This document shows, one piece after another, positions 17,411 to 26,170 of a DNA stretch of 64,000 nt. The position numbers and the translations under genes were made by a program. The notes under the pieces are model-generated. The model saw only the letters and a list, made by a program, of their open reading frames with translations, was not told where the DNA came from and did no database searches. The stretch spans positions 1-64,000 of the forward strand of contig NZ_JWLJ01000005.1 of the NCBI RefSeq assembly GCF_000813985.1. The letters are read 5' to 3'. Position 1 is the stretch's first letter. Each line of letters starts with the position of its first letter. Source of the stretch: Ruegeria sp. ANG-R (GTDB lineage: Bacteria > Pseudomonadota > Alphaproteobacteria > Rhodobacterales > Rhodobacteraceae).

Positions 17411-19239
17411 GGGTCGCCGACCTCATCAATCCGTTCAAGAATATTGAAACGCCCCCGCCGCAAACGTTGGGGGCGTTCATTCGCTGGAGCTTGTCCGGTG
17501 CCTGGCCCATGCTGTTCGTCGCCGCCGCGTTCTCGGCCTTTGCGGGCGCCATGGAGGCTGGTACGGCTTGGATTCTGGGTCGCGTGATCGACGTGGTTTC
17601 CGCCAGCGAGCCAGATACATTTCTAACCGGTAGCAACATGTGGATGATTGCGGGCGCGGTTGCGTTCTTCATGCTGTTGCGCCCGGCTTTGTTTGGCCTG
17701 TCGTCGGTGGCGAATAACTACATCGTCATGCCGAATATCACCCCCTTGGTGCTGGCCAAGCTCAACCGCTGGACGCTGGGCCAATCGGTGACTTATTTCG
17801 ACGATGATTTCGCGGGTCGGATCGCACAGAAACAGATGCAGACGTCGAACGCCATGGCGCAGGTCGTGTCCGAAACGATCAGCGCCATTGTTTTTGCTCT
17901 GGCCTCGCTTGCTGGTTCTTTGCTTTTGTTAGGGTCTATTCATCCTATGGTGATGATCCCGTTTGTGATTTGGCTGGCGGTCTATTTTCTGCTGGTGCGC
18001 TGGTATCTGCCCCGTATCCGTAAACGCTCGGCCGCGCGGGCCGGGGCGCGGGCGATGGTGTCTGGTCAGGTGGTCGATACGATCACCAATATCAAAACCG
18101 TCAAGCTGTTCGCCCACTCCGAGTTCGAAGATCAGGCGGCCCGTCTTTCGATGGTGGACCTGCGCGAAAGGTCGCTGGAGTTCGGCAAGCTGTCCGCCAG
18201 CTTCCGGTTCGTCCTGATGACGCTGGCCGGAATATTGCCGGTTCTGTTGATCGGAGCGACGATCTGGCTTTGGCAAGCAGGCAGCGCCACTGCCGGAGAC
18301 ATCGTTGCCGCCGGTGCCGTATCAATCCGAATTGCGCAGATGACCGGGTGGGTCAGTTTCACGTTGATGGGTCTTTACGCCAATGTCGGCGAGATTGAGA
18401 ACGGAATGAACACGCTGGCCAGGCGGGACCGGGTCGAGGATGCCCCGAACGCGTCCGTGCTTGCGGTGACAGAAGGCGAGATCGCTTTCGATCACGTCAG
18501 CTTTGCTTATGGGCGTGATGTCGGCGGTGTATCTGATCTGCATTTCACCGCTGCCCCGGGTGAAAAGCTGGGCATTGTGGGCGCGTCGGGTGCCGGGAAA
18601 TCTACCTTGGTTTCGCTCCTGCTCAGGCTCTATGAAGGGGAAAGTGGTGCTATCCGGATCGATAGGCAGGATGTCAGCGGGGTGACCCAGGACAGTCTGC
18701 GCCGCCAGATCGGGATGGTTACGCAGGAAACCGCGATGTTCAATCGCTCGGCGCGTGAAAATATTCTCTACGGTCGACCGGATGCCACCGAGCCCGAGAT
18801 GGTCGACGCCGCCACCAAGGCCGAAGCGCATGAATTCATCCTTGGCCTCGAGGACGCACATGGCCGCAAAGGCTATGACGCGCATCTGGGTGAACGGGGT
18901 GTGAAGCTCAGTGGCGGGCAACGGCAGCGGATTGCCCTCGCCCGCGCCATTCTGAAAGACGCGCCGATTCTGGTTCTGGACGAGGCGACATCGGCGCTGG
19001 ATTCCGAGGTCGAGGCGTCGATCCAGACGGCATTGCACCGGGTCATGCAAGGCAAAACCGTGCTGGCAATTGCCCACCGCCTGTCCACGCTGAGCGAGAT
19101 GGACCGGATCATCGTGCTGGATCACGGGCACATCGTCGAAAGCGGTACGCATGAGGCGCTGTTGGAGAAGGGTGGGCTCTATGCCCGGTTCTGGCATCGC
19201 CAGTCCGGTGGGTTCATTCAGGCGGAGGCAGCCGAATAG
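17407..19239 (+). CDS. ABC exporter half-transporter, subunit 2 (fused membrane and ATPase domains)
   Basis: 610-residue partner of the preceding exporter subunit, sharing its architecture and much of its sequence. Examples are FxDDFAGRIAxK-type coupling-helix regions, GYDAHLGERGVKLSGG and a C-terminal RQSGGFIQAEAAE tail mirroring RQSGGFLNPEAAE. Walker A GASGAGKSTL is near 392, signature LSGGQRQRIALARA near 499 and Walker B ILVLDEATSALDSE near 520. Unlike many heterodimeric exporters, neither subunit has a visibly degenerate ATP site. Tandem duplication followed by divergence is the simplest origin. Confidence 0.92.
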   Translation: MRVADLINPFKNIETPPPQTLGAFIRWSLSGAWPMLFVAAAFSAFAGAMEAGTAWILGRVIDVVSASEPDTFLTGSNMWMIAGAVAFFMLLRPALFGLSSVANNYIVMPNITPLVLAKLNRWTLGQSVTYFDDDFAGRIAQKQMQTSNAMAQVVSETISAIVFALASLAGSLLLLGSIHPMVMIPFVIWLAVYFLLVRWYLPRIRKRSAARAGARAMVSGQVVDTITNIKTVKLFAHSEFEDQAARLSMVDLRERSLEFGKLSASFRFVLMTLAGILPVLLIGATIWLWQAGSATAGDIVAAGAVSIRIAQMTGWVSFTLMGLYANVGEIENGMNTLARRDRVEDAPNASVLAVTEGEIAFDHVSFAYGRDVGGVSDLHFTAAPGEKLGIVGASGAGKSTLVSLLLRLYEGESGAIRIDRQDVSGVTQDSLRRQIGMVTQETAMFNRSARENILYGRPDATEPEMVDAATKAEAHEFILGLEDAHGRKGYDAHLGERGVKLSGGQRQRIALARAILKDAPILVLDEATSALDSEVEASIQTALHRVMQGKTVLAIAHRLSTLSEMDRIIVLDHGHIVESGTHEALLEKGGLYARFWHRQSGGFIQAEAAE

Positions 19240-19278
19240 GGGGTTTTGTTGTGCTCGAACCCTCGCTATCAGGCCCCT

Positions 19279-20508
19279 ATGACGCAGCACTACACCATAA
19301 TTCGCCTGGGCCATCAGGGCGACGGCATCGCCGATGGGCCGATCTATGCGCCACGCACCCTGCCGGGTGAGGTGGTCAGCGGCATCCTGCTGGGGCAATT
19401 CCTGAGCGATATCCGCGTCGAGACGCCTTCGGATCAGCGGGTCAAAGCCCCATGTCGTCATTACAAAGCCTGCGGTGGTTGCCAATTGCAGCACGCCGCC
19501 GATGAGTTTGTGGCCGATTGGAAAGTCGCGGTGGTGCGCAACGCGCTGGCCGCGCAGGGGCTCGATGCCCCGATGCGGCCAATTCACACCTCTCCTGAGC
19601 GATCCCGCCGCCGTGCTACCATCGCTGTGCGCCGCACCAAGAAAAGCACGTTGGCTGGGTTCCATGGCCGTGCTTCGGATACGATTACCGAGATCCCTGA
19701 TTGTCATCTGCTGCATCCGGCCCTGATTAACGCTATTCCAGTAGCCGAGGCTTTGGCCCTGCTGGGTGGCAGCCGCAAAGGTGTGCTGGCCGTGACGCTG
19801 ACCCTGTCTGAAGGTGGTCTGGATGTAGCGGTCAAAGGGGGCAAGCCGCTGGATGGCCCATTGGAACTGGCGCTGGCGCAAGCGACCGAACATCACGGGC
19901 TTGCGAGGCTCAGTTGGGATGACGAAGTGATCGCCATGCGCGAGCCGCCGGTTCAACACTTTGGAACAGCCGGCGTTGTCCCGCCACCCGGAGCGTTTCT
20001 GCAGGCGACGAAAGACGGAGAACAGGCTCTGTTAAAGGCTGTTTCCGAAGCAACGCATGGTGCAAAGCGGGTCGTCGACCTGTTCGCAGGATGCGGAACG
20101 TTCTCGTTGCCGCTGGCGCAGACCGCCGAAGTACACGCGGTTGAAGGCGAGGCCGCAATGACCAGGGCGCTCGATCTGGGCTGGCGCAAGGCGCAAGGTC
20201 TGAAACAGGTCACGACCGAGGCGCGGGACCTGTTCCGCCGTCCGTTGATGCCCGATGAACTGAGCAAGTTCGACACCGTGGTCCTCGATCCGCCCCGCGC
20301 CGGGGCCGAGGCGCAAGCGGCCGAACTGGCGCAGGCCAAATGCCCGATCGTCGCCTATGTCTCATGCAATCCGGTCACGTTCGCCCGGGACGCAAAAATG
20401 CTGGTCGACGCCGGTTATACCCTTGAATGGGTGCAGGTGGTTGACCAATTTCGATGGTCGTCACACACCGAACTGGCCGCCCGTTTCATACTGAACCCAA
20501 AACCCTGA
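19279..20508 (+). CDS. RNA (uracil-C5)-methyltransferase, RlmD/TrmA class
   Basis: 409-residue SAM-dependent methyltransferase of the RumA/TrmA family, which methylates C5 of a uridine in rRNA or tRNA. The iron-sulfur cysteine cluster CRHYKACGGCQ (near 57-67) plus a later Cys in EIPDCHLLHP points to an Fe4S4-containing RlmD-like enzyme. The SAM site is DLFAGCGTFSLPLA (near 267-280). The catalytic region is VLDPPRAGAE and the nucleophile Cys is in VSCNPVTFARD. ATG 19279 is chosen over 19246 because similarity begins at MTQHYTIIRLG and a TRAM-like start follows. The target RNA position is not predictable. Confidence 0.9.
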   Translation: MTQHYTIIRLGHQGDGIADGPIYAPRTLPGEVVSGILLGQFLSDIRVETPSDQRVKAPCRHYKACGGCQLQHAADEFVADWKVAVVRNALAAQGLDAPMRPIHTSPERSRRRATIAVRRTKKSTLAGFHGRASDTITEIPDCHLLHPALINAIPVAEALALLGGSRKGVLAVTLTLSEGGLDVAVKGGKPLDGPLELALAQATEHHGLARLSWDDEVIAMREPPVQHFGTAGVVPPPGAFLQATKDGEQALLKAVSEATHGAKRVVDLFAGCGTFSLPLAQTAEVHAVEGEAAMTRALDLGWRKAQGLKQVTTEARDLFRRPLMPDELSKFDTVVLDPPRAGAEAQAAELAQAKCPIVAYVSCNPVTFARDAKMLVDAGYTLEWVQVVDQFRWSSHTELAARFILNPKP

Positions 20509-20524
20509 CACGAGGACCATCCGC

Positions 20525-21310
20525 ATGGGGACCACCCAACGCCTGCTGACCATCATCGAAGCCCCGGCTTTCGGGCGGTTCATCACGGCTGTGATCATTT
20601 TCAATGCGATTCTGCTGGGGATGGAAACCTCGCCCACTCTGATGGAGGCGATGGGTCCGCTGATCGTAACGCTCGACGGCCTCTGCCTTGCGATCTTTGT
20701 GGCCGAGATCACGATGAAACTGATCGCAACCGGGCGCAGGTTCTTTACGAGCGGGTGGAACGTCTTCGATTTCATCATTGTGGGTATCGCACTGGTGCCC
20801 GGCGGTGCGGGTCTGTCGGTGTTGCGGGCTCTGCGTATCCTGCGGGTATTGCGGGTCATTTCGGTTGCCCCGCGTTTGCGTCGCGTGGTCGAGGGCTTCA
20901 TCTCGGCTCTGCCCGGTATGGCCAGTGTGTTCCTGTTGATGGCGATCCTGTTCTATATCGGCGCGGTGATCTCGACCAAGCTGTTCTCGGGTACCTTCCC
21001 TGACTGGTTTGGCGATCTGGGGCTCTCGGCCTATACGCTGTTCCAGATCATGACGCTGGAAAGCTGGTCGATGGGTATCGTCCGCCCGGTGATGGAAGTT
21101 TATCCCTACGCTTGGCTGTTCTTTGTACCCTTTATCATGGTCACCACGTTTGCGGTGGTGAACCTGCTGGTCGGTCTGATCGTGAACTCGATGCAGGACG
21201 CGCATCATGCCGAGGATGAGGTAAAAACCGACGCCTATCGGGACGAGGTGCTGGAGCGTCTGGAAGCCATCGAACAACGCCTGATCGAACAGGCGAACAT
21301 CAAAAAGTGA
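20525..21310 (+). CDS. Bacterial voltage-gated sodium channel (NaChBac/NavSp type)
   Basis: 261-residue single-repeat six-helix channel subunit that would assemble as a tetramer. The voltage sensor S4 is arginine-patterned, LRALRILRVLRVISVAPRLR (near 98-117). The pore loop carries TLESWSMG (near 176-183), the TLESW-type selectivity filter of sodium-selective bacterial channels. S6 follows (VTTFAVVNLLVGLIVNSM) and then an acidic stretch and a C-terminal coiled coil (DEVLERLEAIEQRLIEQ). NavSp of Ruegeria (Silicibacter) pomeroyi is a studied relative; assigning orthology is inference. In marine bacteria such channels are linked to motility, chemotaxis and pH homeostasis. GAGGA precedes the ATG. 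Confidence 0.92.
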   Translation: MGTTQRLLTIIEAPAFGRFITAVIIFNAILLGMETSPTLMEAMGPLIVTLDGLCLAIFVAEITMKLIATGRRFFTSGWNVFDFIIVGIALVPGGAGLSVLRALRILRVLRVISVAPRLRRVVEGFISALPGMASVFLLMAILFYIGAVISTKLFSGTFPDWFGDLGLSAYTLFQIMTLESWSMGIVRPVMEVYPYAWLFFVPFIMVTTFAVVNLLVGLIVNSMQDAHHAEDEVKTDAYRDEVLERLEAIEQRLIEQANIKK

Positions 21311-21373
21311 TTTAAGTTTTGCGCAATTCTGGCATAATAACCGCCAATAATAAGAGCAGCAGGCAGTAAAAAC

Positions 21374-21892
21374 ATGGATCGTCGAGCATTTGGATTGGGG
21401 GCGGCGGCTACACTGAGCCTTTCGGCATGTGCCTCAGCCAAACCCAGATTTCTTTCTTACCGCGGACCCGAGGTGACGTCATTGGTCATCAACAAGGGCG
21501 CACGTAAGATGTATCTTCTTCATAACGAACAAATTCTGCGTGAATATGATGTTGATCTTGGCTTTGCACCCAATGGCACGAAGACCAAAAAAGGCGATGG
21601 TCGCACGCCCGAAGGTACCTATCTGATCGACCGCCGCAATCCCCGCAGCCGGTATCACCTGTCGCTGGGCATCTCGTATCCCAACTCGGAAGATCGGGCG
21701 AAAGCCAAGGCGGCTGGCGTTGATCCGGGGGGCGATATCTTCATTCATGGTCAGCCCAACCTTCGATCCGAGTTCAAGCGCGCGAAAAAGACGCCGGATT
21801 GGACGGCGGGGTGCATAGCGGTCAAGAATGATGAGATCGAAGAGATCTATGCGATGGTGAACGAAGGAACCGTGATTACACTACGCCCCTGA
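21374..21892 (+). CDS. L,D-transpeptidase (YkuD family), predicted exported lipoprotein-like
   Basis: 172 residues. The N-terminus MDRRAFGLGAAATLSLSACASA combines a twin-arginine-like start (DRRAFG) with a lipobox-like LSAC, so export to the periplasm and possible lipid anchoring are likely. The YkuD catalytic region is present: IFIHGQP, and later WTAGCIAVKNDEI with the nucleophilic cysteine and preceding histidine. Such enzymes make 3-3 peptidoglycan crosslinks or attach outer-membrane proteins; which applies here is open. The gene is convergent with the sulfotransferase-like gene, with 7 bases between stops. Confidence 0.9.
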   Translation: MDRRAFGLGAAATLSLSACASAKPRFLSYRGPEVTSLVINKGARKMYLLHNEQILREYDVDLGFAPNGTKTKKGDGRTPEGTYLIDRRNPRSRYHLSLGISYPNSEDRAKAKAAGVDPGGDIFIHGQPNLRSEFKRAKKTPDWTAGCIAVKNDEIEEIYAMVNEGTVITLRP

Positions 21893-21899
21893 GCGCAGG

Positions 21900-23333
21900 T
21901 CAGAGCGGTTTCCAATCACCAAACCCGAACACCGTATAATCGCGCAGGTAAGCTTCGGTTGCCAGCGCTTCCAGCTGTGCGTCGTAAATCTGGTCGAGCG
22001 AAAATGGCGCATCTGGCCGTGCTTTGACCGGCTTTGGCGGTGTCTTGTGGCCTACCTTACGGGCAAGTTCGGGCAGGGCCGATGCCATCTCATCCTCGCG
22101 CAGGATCAGGTCGGGCATGGTGAAACTGGCCATCCCTTCCAGTGTTTGCGCTTGGCCGCACCATTCTCCATCGACGCGGATCGGCGTCTGGCCTGCCAGA
22201 ATACTGCGCAGCATCCCCAGAAATGCCGAAAACGCCTCATAATGCTGATCAAGGGTATAGCTGGCCAAATCACCTTTGGTTGGAAGTGGCACTTTGTACC
22301 GCCTGCTCAGCATGTTGCGGATGCTCACATAGGCGCCGGGGCCGGTGTGCAGGATACGATCGCAGAACACCGCATGTGCACGCGCCAGCGGGTGGCGCAA
22401 TACCGTGAACTTGCGGTGTCCGGGATGGGATTGCATCCATTGCCGAGTTTGTTTCTGGTTGCGGTCCGCGATCAGGTCCTCTTTCGTGACCCGGTCCAGA
22501 TCGGCAAGCCACTGCGCCACCTCAGTTTCGGGGCCGCCGCGTACGGGAAGGTACATCAGCGGCGTCTTTGCCGCGCCGACATAGCGGGATACCGCCGGTC
22601 CCCGCCGGGGCTCGAGATTCGGAATGTGGTGCAGCCTGAACCTGTCGTAATGTGACAGCGCCTGTTCCATTTCGCCCGGGTTGGTCACTTTCGACAGGGC
22701 CGGGGCGGGATTCTGACGCTTGAGGTGTTGGTTTAACGCCTCAAGTCGCGAGGTGATGCCCAACCAGGCGGCAAGACCATTCAGTACCTCAAGATCATTC
22801 AGATCGTCATAGTCCAGATAGAATGGCGTTTGCCCGGTTTTTTGAAGGTGCTTTAGAATGGTCTGCTGGAACGCTTGTCGTTGATCAAGCTGATCGGCGA
22901 ATTCTTCGGCGTTGAACGTGATCTCAGCCTCGCGCCGTTGCTTGATGTTCACCAACCTCCACTGCTTTGTTTCCAATGCAATCTTCCACGAGATGTAGCT
23001 GTCGAGCGGGTTGCGCATCAGGATGATCTTGGCGCAGCGCGGATCGTCAAGCGCAGGGGCGAGCGCGCGTGCGTCATGGTCGCTGAAGAAGCGAAAGCCG
23101 TTCATCTCACCCGGTGCGTTTCGGATCGCGTCCATCAGCGCCAGCGGGTCACGTTCGCGATCTTCCAGAGTAAAGCCCAGAACCTCATCCAGTTTTGGCA
23201 GCCCGACGAAATAGGGGTTATACGCCTCACCATGGCAGGTGACGCCGTCCAGCGTGTTCAGTTGCGATTCAAGCAGGTTTGATCCCGTGCGCATGTCGGC
23301 CAGAACGATGAAGTAATCGAAGCGGCGGGTCAT
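21900..23333 (-). CDS. Two-part sulfotransferase-like protein
   Basis: 477 residues. The first half looks like a PAPS-dependent sulfotransferase. A 5'-phosphosulfate-binding loop ADMRTGSNLLESQL lies near residues 12-25, and a 3'-phosphate-binding strand and helix KIILMRNPLDSYISWK near 102-117. The second half has a separate FTVLRHPLARAHAVFCDRIL (near 309-328) resembling the RHP-x-x-R motif of carbohydrate sulfotransferases. The protein may therefore carry two sulfotransferase units, or one unit plus a degenerate second. Last gene of a leftward glycan cluster that also has cysQ, which destroys the PAP by-product. The acceptor is unknown. Confidence 0.75.
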   Translation of the reverse strand: MTRRFDYFIVLADMRTGSNLLESQLNTLDGVTCHGEAYNPYFVGLPKLDEVLGFTLEDRERDPLALMDAIRNAPGEMNGFRFFSDHDARALAPALDDPRCAKIILMRNPLDSYISWKIALETKQWRLVNIKQRREAEITFNAEEFADQLDQRQAFQQTILKHLQKTGQTPFYLDYDDLNDLEVLNGLAAWLGITSRLEALNQHLKRQNPAPALSKVTNPGEMEQALSHYDRFRLHHIPNLEPRRGPAVSRYVGAAKTPLMYLPVRGGPETEVAQWLADLDRVTKEDLIADRNQKQTRQWMQSHPGHRKFTVLRHPLARAHAVFCDRILHTGPGAYVSIRNMLSRRYKVPLPTKGDLASYTLDQHYEAFSAFLGMLRSILAGQTPIRVDGEWCGQAQTLEGMASFTMPDLILREDEMASALPELARKVGHKTPPKPVKARPDAPFSLDQIYDAQLEALATEAYLRDYTVFGFGDWKPL

Positions 23334-23339
23334 ATTGCG

Positions 23340-25040
23340 TTACTGCACCAGATAAGGCTTCTTGAACGATTTCGCCTGCGCGCCGAACACGTCATTCACC
23401 GGAAAATCCCCCATCAGATAAGGATGCATCCCCTGATTTTTGAGGTTCTGCAAGAATTTTCCGAACCCGGACAGATCAATCATCGTGGGTGGTTCGGTCA
23501 GGTGGGTAGGCTGGGGGGCACCCATGTCCTCGAGGATGGTTTGCAGCGGTTCGATAGGCGATTCCACAAAATCCGCCATCGTCCAGATATGGATTCGAGC
23601 TTTTGCGCGCGCGGCATCCAGAAGCCTGAGCTGTTTGCTCTCGATTTGCTGCAAACGGGCTGCTTCGCACCGGATATCGGCAAAGTTCAGGTTCGAGCGG
23701 AACAGCGGAACCGCCCAGGCCCCGCTGATGATCGCGATCTGCGCATTCTGATCCCGCGCCAGGAATTCATTGATTTTCTGGGTGTCGGATGGTCCGAACT
23801 GAAAACACTGACGCTCTCCCCGCGTGTTCCAGATGACATTCGACAGAAAGGCCGACGGGTTATAGTCACGCAGAGCGGCGCAATCGCTGAGTGCGCCATT
23901 TATCATTGTTTCATTCCCGGCGAATTGCGCCCGCTCCGGATGGAACAGATGCCCATGCACCCGCGCCCCGGTGGCGTTTGCAAGCCAGGGTTCGAAATCC
24001 TCGAACAGTTCGGTAAACCCCTGAAACACGGAATAGGGGAATGCGGTCAGGCTGCGTTCGTTGGCCGCGCGGGGGAAACGGCTTTGCATATACAGCCCGT
24101 CCCGCCCGTAAACGCGCCGCTCGACAGCTTTGGAGAACACGCGGTCGATCTTGCCGGGGTTGGGTTCGGCCGGGGTTAACGCGCTGTCCTGATCGGTCAG
24201 AAAAGCCTGATATAAACGCTCCGCCCGGTGCCAGACCTTGCGTGCCACAAAACAGTCGGACCGGCGCAGCAGTTGCAGGTGATCGTCGTAGAACATATGC
24301 GGACGGCCCTGATAGTCGAACTTTGACAGGGTCAGTGACCGGCTTTCGATATGGGTGGAATAAAGCCGCGCCAACGTCTGGAAATAACTCTCATCCGGAA
24401 TCCAGACATGGCGGAAATAGCGATCATACTCTTTGCGCTTGGGGTCCTGAAGGATTGCGGACAGGGTTTGTCGCGTCAGGCACCACCATTGGCTGCCCAT
24501 ATGGGGCACAAGACCATCCGGGATCGTCCGACGCAGCCCCAGAGTACGCTGCAGACGCACATGAAAATCAAACAGTTTTCGCTGTTTGCGCCAGGAGAAC
24601 GGGAATCGCAGGGTAAAACGCTCCAGATCCAGACCGCCGATGGTCCAGCTTACATCCCGCGTGGTTGCGCTTTCGATGAAATCGACCCGGGGCCGATCGG
24701 CCAGATAGTCGATCAGATCTGCAATCGGGCGCAACGGTAAGCACGCGCCCGAAGAGAGGTAGACATGCCGGACGTCCTCAAACCGCTCAAGCATAAGGGC
24801 GGCGGCGGATTGCGATGCGGCGACGATACCCCACCCGCCCCATTCACAGACGTGCCGTTCAGAAAACAGGATCAGCGGATCATCGGCACAGGCGGCGACG
24901 AAATCGGAATAGTCCGGATCGCCCACCTTGCGATCCACATGAATCACCACCGGGCAACCCGAGGCGGTCCAGTGTCGCGCCACCTGCTCAACCCGGTCCA
25001 GCGCGGTGTGCACCAGCATCACGACGCCCAGACTGTTCAT
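23340..25040 (-). CDS. Branch-type (core-2/I) beta-1,6-N-acetylglucosaminyltransferase-like protein with extra C-terminal domain
   Basis: 566 residues. The first ~290 residues match the Branch glycosyltransferase family (GT14-like): VVMLVHTALDRVEQVARHW, VIHVDRKVG, YLSSGACLPLRP and HMGSQWWCLTRQTL, ending in IPDESYFQTLARLYS. The remaining ~270 residues form a second domain that I cannot assign to a function (from memory, the DUF5927-type tail seen in Roseobacter relatives). No signal peptide or membrane segment is visible, so it acts in the cytoplasm. Overlaps the upstream GT gene by 4 bases and is followed after 6 bases by the sulfotransferase gene: a tight operon. Confidence 0.85.
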   Translation of the reverse strand: MNSLGVVMLVHTALDRVEQVARHWTASGCPVVIHVDRKVGDPDYSDFVAACADDPLILFSERHVCEWGGWGIVAASQSAAALMLERFEDVRHVYLSSGACLPLRPIADLIDYLADRPRVDFIESATTRDVSWTIGGLDLERFTLRFPFSWRKQRKLFDFHVRLQRTLGLRRTIPDGLVPHMGSQWWCLTRQTLSAILQDPKRKEYDRYFRHVWIPDESYFQTLARLYSTHIESRSLTLSKFDYQGRPHMFYDDHLQLLRRSDCFVARKVWHRAERLYQAFLTDQDSALTPAEPNPGKIDRVFSKAVERRVYGRDGLYMQSRFPRAANERSLTAFPYSVFQGFTELFEDFEPWLANATGARVHGHLFHPERAQFAGNETMINGALSDCAALRDYNPSAFLSNVIWNTRGERQCFQFGPSDTQKINEFLARDQNAQIAIISGAWAVPLFRSNLNFADIRCEAARLQQIESKQLRLLDAARAKARIHIWTMADFVESPIEPLQTILEDMGAPQPTHLTEPPTMIDLSGFGKFLQNLKNQGMHPYLMGDFPVNDVFGAQAKSFKKPYLVQ

Positions 25041-26047
25041 GCCCAGTTCCCTTTTGACATCAGGCCGAGGATTTCAAGCTGTCGCCAGTTGATGTATTTC
25101 TCGGACCACTTGTTCCAGAAAACCGGTTTGTCGTCCAATTGGCTGGCGTAAGCCTTATATTCGCCCGATGCACCATAGTGCTGCTGTCGCCGCAGTTCTT
25201 CCCGCGCCTTATCCCCCAGCGTGTCAATCAGTTTTGCGTGCAGCAGCGCTCCGCTGGTTTTCTCGCCGCCCTGTTCCTCGTAGACCTGATTGAGCCCGCG
25301 CGGGAGCAGCGCGTGAGTCGAACTGACATAGGCGTAACGGCGGTGCCATTTCACCAGAGGTATCTTGTTCAGTGCAGGGGCTTTCGAGGGCTTGTCCTGA
25401 AAGAATGCCCGCGCCCGCGCGCCGCCCTGAATCCAAAGGTTTCCATAGGTCGGATTGCGCGTGATCATGTAATTTCCGGCATCGAACCAGGGCGCGATCT
25501 CAAAGGGGTTCTGACCTTCATGGTAGGGCGCATCTTCGATCACGCCTTCGGGATACATGTCGATCAGCATGGTTCCAAAACTGCGCACGCCGGTGTCGTC
25601 CAGCCAGTCGGTCAGGGCGCTGATTGGACGGGTGTCGCAGAAAGGGTAGATAAAGAACTCATCGGGGTCGACGGTCAGAACCCAGTGTTTATGAGCGTGG
25701 CGGCGCAGAAGGTAATTCGACCAATCCAGACCAAAGGTCGACCGTTTATAACTTGCATCGGTCCACCACAGCGAAACGTCGGGCTGGCTGCTCAGGTATT
25801 CGCGTGTGCCGTCATCACTGTCGTTATCCACGAACAGGAAGTGGTTGATGCCGAGCTTACGGTAGTACTCTAAGAAATAGGGCAGGCGGATTTTCTCGTT
25901 CCGCACCACGCTCATCAACAGGATATCGTTTGGTTTGATGTTGGCGGTATTGTCGTCCACCGCTTTCAGATCGCGCCGTCTGCGCAAACATCGCAAAAGA
26001 CGGCGCTTGCGCCGCAATCTCATGCGATAGGAATCCAAAAGGCTCAC
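25037..26047 (-). CDS. Glycosyltransferase family 2-like protein, paralogue A
   Basis: 336 residues. The GT2-like fold (Glyco_tranf_2_4 type) shows VVRNEKIRLPYFLEYYRKLG, FLFVDNDSDDGTREYL and a metal-binding DPDE in VLTVDPDEFFIYP. Conserved LNKIPLVKWHRRYAYVSSTH and NLWIQGGARARAFF occur also in the neighbouring paralogue. The N-terminus is very basic (RLRRKRRLLRCLRRRR). The start is uncertain: GTG 26047 aligns with the paralogue's N-terminus; TTG 26059 sits too close to the only AAGG; ATG 26026 has no ribosome site. Donor and acceptor sugars are unknown. Its 3' end overlaps the Branch transferase gene. Confidence 0.85.
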   Translation of the reverse strand: MSLLDSYRMRLRRKRRLLRCLRRRRDLKAVDDNTANIKPNDILLMSVVRNEKIRLPYFLEYYRKLGINHFLFVDNDSDDGTREYLSSQPDVSLWWTDASYKRSTFGLDWSNYLLRRHAHKHWVLTVDPDEFFIYPFCDTRPISALTDWLDDTGVRSFGTMLIDMYPEGVIEDAPYHEGQNPFEIAPWFDAGNYMITRNPTYGNLWIQGGARARAFFQDKPSKAPALNKIPLVKWHRRYAYVSSTHALLPRGLNQVYEEQGGEKTSGALLHAKLIDTLGDKAREELRRQQHYGASGEYKAYASQLDDKPVFWNKWSEKYINWRQLEILGLMSKGNWA

Positions 26048-26170
26048 GCAGCTGCCCAACCTTTTTTGATACGCGCGTCTGCCCGGGGCCGCCTGAGGCC
26101 TGAGTGGAGCCGGACTATTACCGTTTTATGACATTTACACAGCTTGCGAAGCAACGGGTTTAAATCCGGT

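Noticed and set aside
18322..19959. A 545-codon minus-strand frame opposite the second exporter and the methyltransferase start.
   Set aside because: It spans two real plus-strand genes and their junction, has no domain and no ribosome site: a GC-skew artefact.
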